64,000 bases of DNA from positions 10,743,501-10,807,500 of the forward strand of contig NC_085121.1 of assembly GCF_030269925.1 (NCBI RefSeq), given 5' to 3'. The notes beneath the pieces were generated by a model that worked only from the letters and a program-made list of their open reading frames with translations, was not told where the DNA came from and ran no database searches. This document shows, in pieces, positions 34,401 through 46,400 of this stretch; position 1 is the first letter of the stretch, and the number at the start of each line of letters is the position of its first letter. A program made the translations under genes and the position numbers. The DNA comes from Bombyx mori (Eukaryota > Arthropoda > Insecta > Lepidoptera > Bombycidae).

Positions 34401-37400
34401 TCCTGCTGTGGTTGGTTTGAGTTTTGTAAAATCTTAATACACATAACATGTGGTCACAAACTGCTTCTATTGTGAACAATAATGCTTTTAATAATACATG
34501 CCAACAGAAAATAAAAGGATGGCAGTTGTTGGTTAATTCTACCCAAAACCATATTAATTTATTACTTTATTTAAGAAAATTATATTACTAAAAATATTCT
34601 CAGGTTTCATATGTTCAATGCATCGCGAACGAGCGAGGGCCTTTCGGTGACATCAAATACCACTGGTACAGGTCAAGGGCCTTCTCAAGACATAGAAATT
34701 TTTGCTAGGTCTCATGATCATCGTACTCCTAGGGGGTGGCTGGTCCATCTAATTAATGTGTAAGTAGTAAGCGCAAGCAGCTTTAATAAAAAATGGAACA
34801 AATCAATTATTAAAAGAATAGAAAAGTTTTAGAGGTTTTGTTTAAATTTTTATAGGTTTGGTCAAGCAGGCGGCTTTGTGAAATTAAGGGAGAGGTTTGA
34901 AGAGATAATGGGTTTTCAAAAGTCTGATCTCAATTCATCTATGAATACAGAAGAAAAGGTATTGTCTGAGATGATGGAAAAAGAAAGTGATGAGAGCAAG
35001 ACATCTAACACCAATTGTATTGAACCAGTTCTTGTTATTGGGGAAAACAGTGATGTAAGTACTAATTTAAAATTATTTTAAAATCACTAGTAATATTCGG
35101 TCGTACATAGCTAGCTGTAACTGTTGCTAAGTCCTTAGCAGTAGGCAGCGGCCTGGCAGAATCCCTGGTATTGTTGACGTCTATAAGCCATGGTGATTAC
35201 TTACAAACAGATAAGGGCTGTATGTTCTTTGTACTATAAAGGAAATAAAATAAAAAATGTGTGTGTGTCCGCTCCGACGCACGACTGGAGTTTACTGGAT
35301 ATAAAAAATTAAACGAAACAATACGAGAAATAGTTCTATATTACGACAACACGATACACTACAGATTATTAACAAATTAACGAGACACAAAACAAACGAC
35401 TAACAAATATATGAAAATACAATAATGAGAGAAACGCGCGATCAGTACGAGGCTTTGTGGCGGACTGCCGGCGCAGCAGCCCGGCGTCACCTGCAATAAC
35501 GCGGCCGCGCGTTGGCTCCTGATTGGCGCGCGCACGCATCACGCAATCAGGAGCCAATCAGGCGCATAACGCATTTCGTGTGACATGCTAGTACGATTTT
35601 GGTCCCCATAATTTTCATACCCCGGGCCTATATATGTAAATCGATTCTAAAGGAGTAAACTCCAAAAAACTGCCCACAAAAATAACCAAATATCCTTAAA
35701 AAACATATTATAGCTTTACACTGTATGCTTATAACTCGTCACTGTGATTTACGCCAAAAAAATCGTGATTGTAAAATTAAAATTATTATTTAAATTAAAA
35801 AACGATAATGTGACCTGTACCTGATGTATGTATGGAAATAACATACAAAAATTTAAAAAGGAAGCTGCATCACATTTTGTTCCACAGCATATTCCTGTTA
35901 TAGTCTATATATTTTTTATTATATTGCTAAAATGCATGAACGAGCTCATGGCCTACCTGCCGTGAGTTACCGGAGCCCATAGACATCAACGAAATAAATG
36001 CCGCCACCCACCTTAAGACATGAGTTCTAAGCCTCAGTTTTTTTTACAGTAAAACAGCTGTCCCACCCTTTAAACCGAAGCGCATTACTTATTCACGACA
36101 GAAATGGGCAGGGTGGTTGTACCTACAATATATAAAACTGTTGAAATGTGAACATTTTTTTATGTTGTTATCTTTTTTATTTCCTCTTAATTTTCAGTCA
36201 ATGACACAGTCTCGTAACGACCAACCTTCATCATTAGAACAGTCTACAACTGAAACAAGAGTCACAGAGGTCTGGCATTTATTACGCCCTCTTGGTGTCT
36301 GTCATGATCTTCTCACTGCACATACTGTTACAACATACTTATTACCTGTGCTTGTAAGTATTACAAATGAGCTCATTGAGCTTAGTGTCTGATTTGTATG
36401 GGCTCAAGGTTAACAACCTTGCCAACATTAAAAACCAAACCACAGCATAGTCAATTGGTTATGGGTATACCAAGCTTCTTACTTATTTGGCAATAAGGAG
36501 ATTAGACTTTTGGATGGTAGAATCTGGGGATGCTTGTGACATGACTTAGGCTGGCTCTAGATATGTTAAGGGTCTTATCTCCAATCTTTTTCTGATTTGT
36601 TCTGTTACTTTCCATATCGACGCTTGAAAGCCAAACGTGACTAAGCGACAATAACTGCTTTGTACATAAATGATAGGCAATAACCATATTCGATGTGCAA
36701 AAAAAAAAAATTTCTAGATCTATTAAAATCATTTCAATCCTACAGCTAGATTCGTTAAAATATAATTTTTTTCAGGTATTTTAACTTTAAATAAAAGGTC
36801 TACTGTAAAGTTCACGCATTGTCGCTTAGTCACGTTTGCCTTTCAAGCGTAGATATGTTTGCCTCATTGCCTAGAAGTCTTATCAATAGTAGTGGCAGAT
36901 TTTTCAGCATTAAAAAAAATCCTCAGTCTTTGAGAATCATTCCCAAGACAATAATGTAAAAACTTTCCTATATCAATACCGCCTTAGAATTACACTATTT
37001 GTAGATTTTTGTGAAGCAATATTTATTTATTTTAGGAATGCATACCAACGTTGTTAGAAAGTTTATCCGACGAAGAATTGAAGAAGGAAGCGCGAGGTAG
37101 TGAAAATAAGACTGATACCGTTTCCTGTTTGATTAGGGCTTGTAAATATGTTTCTGCAAAAACACCACAACATCATAGTCTTCTTAAGTGTAAGTATTTA
37201 ATGTGTTTAGTAATTTATTATGTTTTATCATTTTGAAATTAGAAATGAATTAATGAATAAGAATTTTAGTACATTAATAGCATAATATGCTGTGTAACTA
37301 TCGCCGACATACACTTTTTAAGTATTGTGAATATTAGAATTATTAAATTTTACCATTAAAGAATAAGTATTTTATGTTTTTGTACTTTGAATGATTGTTT

Positions 37401-40400
37401 AAAATTTGTATGACTACTGAAAGCTATAAACAATATCCCCGTTCTAGATTAATTTGGGACATTTAATAAAACTGTAAATAGGACATAGTTGAAACAATAT
37501 CGAATATTTAACGCTTTCTGTAAATAACGCTTCTTTCATGTTTTAACATCCAAAGCATGCTAAATACACATTTATTAATACATACATAATCTGTACGCGT
37601 CCAACACCGTCTGATCAACGCATATCCACAGTAGCTACACATTCAATTTGATTACCACTCATTATAGTATTGCCGATGTGAATCGTCAGCCAGCAGTTAT
37701 AGTTCTGCAAGGAGTATTGTTCATCCACGTGTATGAATCAGTTGCACACCCTGTAGCTGCCAAGGGGCGCAGCTTAATTCCGCCCCTCGGCTGCTACATT
37801 GTATGCTACTGAATTCCTTTCGTCTCTTCGATGCACCATATATTAATGTGGTACCTGTACATCAGCTTCTTTGCATGATGGTAATCTTAAGTCATTCACC
37901 ACTTTTAGATTAAAATATGTCTGCTGATGTATAATTTGTTTAGATAATAATAGTGCTAATTTTTGTCTGTTTTGATGAATTTCTATTTAAACTAAAATAA
38001 ATACACATTTGGTGTTGTATTGTAGTTTTGGATAAGAAAACTACTAATTACAAGGATAGAATATACTAATGTGTTAGTCATAATAAATTCGAAGTGAATA
38101 GGCATAACATAATTTCGTAAACTCAGCTAATCATGTTCATACCTGAGTTAAAGATAAACCTTACTAGTATTGGCAAATTATAAGTAATCTTTTGGATTAT
38201 GATAACTTGTATTTAACCAGTTACAGTGCCTCACTGCCAATGATTGTATCAGAAATTTTCAATCCCGCTCGTTGTATACTTTATTCATTGATATACCAAA
38301 CCGATTTTAAAAATTAGTGATATTTCGACACTGTTTGAAATTAGAAAAGAATTCAAAACATAGTTGAAACTAAAGAATACTTTACGATAATTATGATAAT
38401 TCGTACTAAAATTACGAGGATGTACTCTTTATTTCTTTTACTGTTGTACTTTCAATGGTTTCTATATCAGATACATACAATTTTTTTTATTTTCAGCTCT
38501 TGAAATGTTTCGATTGAAAATGATATTGAGGTTATTACAAATGTCCTCATTTAATGGCAAAATGTCAGCACTGAATGAAATTAATCAACTTATAAGTACT
38601 TTTTCACAACAACCAAAACCAGAGTGGCTCACACCTGCTGTCATAACGGTAAGATTGTTAACAGTTTTTGTTATTGAATACATAATGCAAATGTGCATTG
38701 CAAATATGATCTTAAAATAATAATGTGTTTATTTTGATTACCTTCCATAATGAGTTCTCGTAAAGCACTTGTTCTGATGATGATAATGTTTACGAAAATA
38801 AATAGGCTTAGTCAAGAATATCATATAATTAAGAAATAATTTAAATCTACTCATAAACTCAAAATGCAGTTGTTCAACATTGTTCTTTTTAATAATCCCT
38901 TAAAGTCCATTTTAATGGTATGATTAATCAAAAACATGCACATAATTTACAATCTTATTTTCCAAAATTGAATTCGGCAAATAAATTTTACCATATCATG
39001 AATCCATTGTAACTGTTGATTGAATGTTTCAGAATTGGATTCGTGAGAACAAAGTAGTGGACATTGTGCTTCGTGATTCACTTCATCAACCTCAATATGT
39101 GGACAGATTAGAGAAAATGCTAAGGTTTATGATCAAAGAAAATTCGTTAACCACAGAAGACTTGGACGCTATTTGGAAGGCGCAGCACGGGAAACATGAA
39201 GCTATCGTGAAAAACCTGCACGATTTACTGTCGAAGTTAGCGTGGGATTTTACCCCTGACCAATTAGACCATCTTTTCGACTGTTTTAAGGTTTGTTATT
39301 TTTTATATAGATTTTGTTAATTTTTTCAATATTTGATAAAATTATCTAGTCTAATTATTCGAACAGCAACGCCATCGAATTTTAATTATACTGTCTTAGG
39401 AAAAATCTGTCATGTTTGTTCTTATGTTCCTTCTGTTGTCTCTGAACAACGGCATTAACTTTGTGGTATTTTTGGGCTCCAAAAACTTCATAAGTTAAAG
39501 TATCATGTATTGAGATTGTCTATCCATCTTCAACAACAACAATAAAGCTACAACTTAAATAAAATCCACTCTTTGCACCGCCTGTTATATTCTCACTTTT
39601 ATGTATATCGTGAATCCGTTAAATTAAGGCGTGGAACCAACGATTACGATGTTTTTACTTTATTACTGTTTGACGAAATATGCTGAACGATAAATTATGT
39701 TTCGGCTTGTGAAACTGTGTGAAATGGTATTTAATTATTGTGTTTCTGTTTCCAAAACCAACTATAGACAGTTTCTGATTTACTGATTAACTTTAAACAA
39801 ATTCACAGGCTAGTTGGGCTTCATCAAGTAAAAAACAAAGTGACAAATTGTTAGAGGTAATAAGAAGGCTTGCTGAAGATGATAAAGATGGAGTAATGGC
39901 GAACAAGGTTTGTATAAAAACCAAATATGCAAATGTATACAAGTCATGAAGAAGTCAACGACCTAAGGGATAAGACGCCCGATGTACTCTTATTATGCGA
40001 TGCCACTATGTCACAGTTCAGATCCTGGAGTTACAATGTTTTCGATTGTAATGTGAATTTAACTTATGTTCACAAATGACTTCCCCAATGATGGAATATC
40101 GTCATGTGACACATATGAAATCACCAAAAATTTTAATTTGCATAATTATACACACCTATCAAAGAGAGCACTGACCTGGAAAGTGTCTGGTAAAAGGAAG
40201 AGAGGCCGCCCCAGAACAACTTGGCGTCGCTCGGTGGAGCAGGAGCTAGGGGTCTTGGGCATGACGTGGGAGGAGCTAGAACAGACTGCCCAAGACCGAT
40301 ACAAATGGAAAAATTTGATTCGAGCCCTACACCCCAGCAGAGGGTAATAGGAAAGCATGATGATGATGATGATGATAATTATCATAGAACTGAGACATAG

Positions 40401-43400
40401 ATCTTAAGTCTCAGGTGTCATAACGTTGTGCTGTTTATGAGCTTCTTAACCACATAACACCAAATAGGCCAGCTGCTCTTTTTTTCTCTACCTAATCGTT
40501 GGTAGCGTAAGGCCCTATTCGAACTTCGCGCGGACCAGTAGGTGAGCTCACGGCCACGACCTGAGAAATATTGCGAACATTTGCTCCAGCAAGAGCAATA
40601 CATCGCTGAATCTACTACCGGATCGAAATCACGAACCACTGAGAAGATCCGGCCATGAACCCTTTCACCCATCTATCATGATTTTTTTGTTTTTTTTTTC
40701 ATTGCAGGTTTTAGTACTTTTTTGGAACTTGGCACACTCCGATGAGGTATGCACAGAAATAATTGACGTGGCCCTTGCTAATCTAATCAAAATACTCGAC
40801 TACAGTTGTAGTCAAGATCGCGATGCACAGAAAACTCTGTGGCTAAATAAGTAAGAGCCATAACTGTTTCAAATAATTTTCTCGCATATCGTTATAATCT
40901 GTCCTTAAAATTAGTAAATTTCGTACTTTTGAAGGTGCGTAGAAGAGTTAAAAACAAACGAAAAATGGGTGCTTCCTGCGCTTAAGATGATGAAAGAAAT
41001 CTGTTGTTTATACGAAGCGGGCGGAGGTACGGGCGTGCGACCTAATCTTACGAGACAGGAACTGATCGACCGGCTACAAACACAGCACTCCCTTGTCATA
41101 TTGGTTACAAACTCTCTTACAAGTTATATGGATGGAGTTCGTAATAAACTTGCAGGTCAGTATAGTATAGAGTTTTTTTATTTTTTATTGCTTAGATGTG
41201 TGGACGAGCTCACAGCCCACCTGGTGTTAAGTGGTTACTGGAGCCCATAGACATTTACAACGTAAATGCGCCACCCACCCCGCCTGCGGGATTCAAACAC
41301 CAGTGCATCGCTAGATACGAATGCACCGGACGTCTTATCCTTTAGCCACGACGACTTTAATTTAATTTATTACTGGTGGTAAGACCTCTTGTGAGTCCGC
41401 ACGGGTAGGTACCACCGCCCTGCCTATTTCCGCCGTGAAGCAGTAATGCGTTTCGGTCTGAAGGGTAGGGCAGCCGTTGTAACTATACTTGAGATCTTAG
41501 AACTTATATATCAAGGTGGGTGGCGCATTTACGTTATAGATGTCCGGCTCCAGTAACCACTTAACACCAGGTGGGCTGTGAGCTCGTCCACCCACCTAAC
41601 CAATAAAAAAAAATCGGAAAAAAGAAAATGAAATCAATTTTAAATTTTTTTAGTTGATGGTGTTATCGATTGGGAGAATTGGTTACCCGATGGAAGATAT
41701 CCACACGCAGCTCAGGTTCATGAACGACTTAGTTTTTTGCGGTTCTTATTGAAAGATGGTCAATTGTGGCTTTGTGCTGAACAGGTATGTTTTAAATCAT
41801 CTATATTCATAGAAATCAAATTAACCTGCAGTTTCCAATGCCTTACGTTTTTTTCAGGCAAAACAGATTTGGGTATGTTTAGCGGAAAGGCCAGCGCACC
41901 TTGGAGACCGTGAAGCCTGTTTTCGATGGTTCAGTAAACTCATGGGAGAGGAACCTGATTTGGATCCAAATATCAACTTGCATTTTTTTCGACGTAACAT
42001 TATGACTTTACCGCCTAATTTATTAACCCATGCCGGTATTAAATGTTTTGAGAGGCAAGTTGGTTCTTTCATACAATTAAATCAAATTACATAGTTACGA
42101 ATAATACAGATGTGAGATATTTCAATTTATTTCTAGGTTTTTTAAAGCTGTGAATGCCAAAGAAGGTAAACTTAGGATTAAACGTAGAAGTTTTCAACTC
42201 AACGACGCTGATCTCATAGGAATAGATTATTTATGGAGAGTAAGTAATCTGAATAATTGTAAATAATTATGAACATTGTCACTGTCAAACCAAAATCTGC
42301 TATGTGCAAAAACTCTATTTTTAATTAACGAGTTAAAACATTTTCGTATAAAATGTTATATGAAAGTGAATTTTTAAGAACTATATCAAATGAAAGCTAT
42401 AGATAAGTATTAATGCTATAGACACATAACAGTTTTTTTTATACGGAGGGCTGTGAACTATACGAAAAGGTCAAAAAGTAAAAATCTCAAAAAGTACACA
42501 TAGCAGATTTTGGTCTGGACAATGACGACATAGAGAATTTGTTTAATGTCGATTTAATGTTGTAGGTGATAACGGAATGCGACGACGACATATCGGCGCG
42601 CGGCATAGAGCTGTTGCGGGAAGTGTGCACGTGCGTGGGGCCGCAGCTGTCGCCGGCGATGCACCACGAGTCATTCCTAACGCAGTGCTGCGCACGAACG
42701 CAACGGCTCCAACGGGAAATGGAACAGCAAGAAGGTTTCTGCAGATACTTTTAATATACTACGTGAACTTTTTTTTTATAGCTTAGATGTGTGGACGAGA
42801 TCACAGCCCACCTGGTGTTAAGTGGTTACTGGAGCTCATAGAAATCTACAACGTAAACCTTGAGATATAAGTTCTGAGGTCTCAGTATAGTTACAACGGC
42901 TGCCCCACCCTTCAAGCCGAAACGCATTACTGCTTCACGGGAGAAATAAGCGCGGTGGTGGTACCTACCTGTGCGGACTCACAAGGGTTCCTAGCACCAG
43001 CAAGTAACTACTGTTTTCCTTATGAAAACTAATGCATTTTGAATATTGCAAATCCAATTTTTTGTTGACAATATATAATAGTTGTACACTTCTTTTAGAT
43101 AATCCCGAAGTTTGTACAAAAATGTGTAGAATAATTCGTGCCATACAAGAATACATTAATGAATGTGACAGAAGGTTTTCGTCGGAGCGACAAATACTGC
43201 CTATCTACAGAGCCGGTCGCGGAAGACAATGTACAATAATAGTAAGATTTAACTTTCAAACTGGCCAAAGACAAATTGAAGATATAGAATTATTTTCGCA
43301 TTCTAACGAAACATTGCATTCTTTACGAGCATCGATCCAAAGAAGGTATATTTGTCATAATATTATGTTTTAAACACAGATAATAAAAAACATACATAAC

Positions 43401-46400
43401 TACTTTTTATTATTTGCAGATTAAAATGTGCCTCGGATAGTACCATTAAATTAGAACTATATGTTAACAAATTAGAATTGTTTGTAAATGGTGAACTGTT
43501 GGATTCTAGTCACGATAAGAAAATACTTTCACAGATACCTCTCCGTGATAAAACTTTGATCGTCGCTAAGGTAAATAGGGTACAGTCTGATCAAGGCTTA
43601 GTGATGGTCACAAGATTAGAGAAATGAAATTCTTCAAATTTCAGGTTTATGATGGACAAGTGTGTGGTAGCGGCGGATGCGGTTCCTCGAATGAATCCAG
43701 TAGTGATTCTAGCACATCTTCGCCGCCACTTTCACCTACTCCTGAAAACGCTTTACCTGGAGTTGTATGTATAATTTCAACCCAATAATAGCCAGACTGA
43801 GTTAGCGATGACTCAATTTTAGTACGGAACGGATGGCGAATTTCAATTATAATGAAAGGACGCGGATGGGTCATGGCCATCGCTCGTAATCCGTGAACTG
43901 TTTCGTTAGCGCGTATACAATTAATGAAAGTGCAAAATTAAAATTTGTTTTCAACAACCTATCCTAGTTATGCTGATCATTGATTTATTCATGCAATTGA
44001 AAACTAACAGTACAGAGAAAAATCAAGGGTTACTAGAACTACAAAATTCAATCTAAATGATTATTTGTTAAAATATAATAGAAAAGAAACCGCTCCTCCC
44101 TCCTTCGCCGACCCCAACTATGCAAATCTTAACATGCTGAATGTATCGCGGAGTATGCTTTTCTTTCTCGAACTGTTCCACTATCTAAGATGCTGTTTGA
44201 AGTCATCGAGACTTGATGTCTAGTAATCTAGGCTTGTTTGTGAATGTAAGCACATTATTATTTAGTTCTCTTTTTTTGAAGTGAAACTTCCTTATCGGCG
44301 TTGGAAAAAAAATTACCGTCACATTTTTCGGTTACGCGTCACATTTTTCCGTTACGCGCCATCTTTTAATTAACGGCTGTATGTTCTGAAGTATGGATGC
44401 GCATTTGAGAAACCGACCTCATGTCTCAAGGTGGGTCACGGAATACATTTTGTAATTGCAATAATCCCAGGTAACCCACTTAATATCACGTGGACCGTGC
44501 TATTATTGTTATTACGTAAAATAATAGGAAGAAAAGTACCAGGGTATTATGATATCAAAGAGATGTATTATTATAACTTTACTCTGACGTACAGCCTTCT
44601 TTATTAATTAACGGCTGTATGTTCTGAAGTATGGATTCCGATTTGAGAAATTGACCTCATGTCTCCAGGTGGATTACGGAAATCATTTTGTAATTCCAAT
44701 AATCTCAGGGAGCCCACTTAATAATATCACGTGGACCGTGCTATTTATTACTGTTATTACGTAAAATAATAGGAAGAAAAGTACCAGGGTATTATGATAG
44801 CAAAGAGATTTATTAATAATTAACGGCGGTATGTTCTGAAGCATGGTTTCGGATTTGAGAAATCGACCTCATGTCTCAAGGTGGGTCAAACTTCACGAAC
44901 CTCAGGAACCCCATTTAACACCACGTGGATCGTGCTATTATTATTAATTTATAGGAAGAAAAGTACCAGGGTATTATGATATCAAAGAGATGTATTATTA
45001 AAATGCTGTAATAATCTTAGTAGCAAAAAGGTAAAGTGAAATAATTGTATTATTTGTATTCATGTCTATGATAATAAAATCCTTTTGTTTAAACTTTATC
45101 TAATTTAACTTTATTTAACCAATTTCTAGAAAGTTGCATGTAGATCATTTTTCGAAAAATAAGGCCATAAACAAGTTTCACTTCTTACGTGTGTACACTA
45201 GTACACGCACACATTTTTTTTTTTCTTACAGCTGTTTGCGCAAGGCTCGTGGTACTTACCATTTATATTAGAATTGGAACATGTTGGCATTACGAAGTTG
45301 CATGGACCATTGACTGAAGCGGCACATCTGCTATCACAAATTTGTCCTGCACATAAACTAACAGTACGTATCTCCTATGATTTCATATTAATTCAATTCA
45401 CCACTATAAATATTGCCAATAATAAACTTTTGTTACAGATGGAGAAATTAACAGAAGCATTGTTATGTAGGGACGACACGAAACTCAGAGATATGCTTTA
45501 TGGACCATCACCACCGACTGTAGCTTACAATATAGAGGTGTGTACCTGTCGGGTAACTAGGTATTCTCAATGTGTTTGTGGCATATTGCAACGCGTATTG
45601 AATGTTTAGGTATTGTACAGCATGGTGATGCCGTCGTCAGACACGAGACTAGAACGCAGCCGGAATTACCAGCTGGCCTGTGTAAAGAAGGCTCCGCTAC
45701 TGGTAAAATGCCTTTCTGACAAGGATTTTTTAAAAGATGCTGCTCCCCACACCAGAAGGTAAGGTATTCAATTGTCTTTGAACGATTTTCAATTTCGAAG
45801 TATTTATACAATGACTAGAGATTATCATAACAGCTAATTTTGGTAACTAAAATACGATACATGTAACAATGTAATCAAATCCCTCATAGATCAGATAAAA
45901 ATCGAAACTTATTTATCGAGGTTATCATTTTATTATTGAAAAAAAAAAAACTTTAAAAATTAACTGTTCCATTTGTAATTCCAGGGTAGGTTATTTAGCC
46001 TTAGTGAGACTGGCGAAGTTAATTTTGTACACCTTGGGATATTTATTTGAAATATTGGCGCCAGATGGATCTGATGTTTCGGTGGACAAAGATTTTAGGT
46101 ACAGTTTTAAGATTTTTTTTGTAAAATATTCGCAGTAAATAGTTTTTTTAACACTATATTCTTATTTTTTCAGAATGGATCTTACTATTTTAAGGGAGGC
46201 TCTCACCACTATACCAAATCACAGTTGTGAAATGATCGTGAAAGCAGTAGCGGAAAAGTTAGCGAATTCATTAGGAGAACAGGTTTTTACCTCATTTTAA
46301 CAACTCTATCTTAAGTATTCTTAATAATAATTTATTCTATTCACCCGTTAAACGTTATGGTATTTCAGTGCCAAGGTATTAAATTAACGTAAAAATATTA

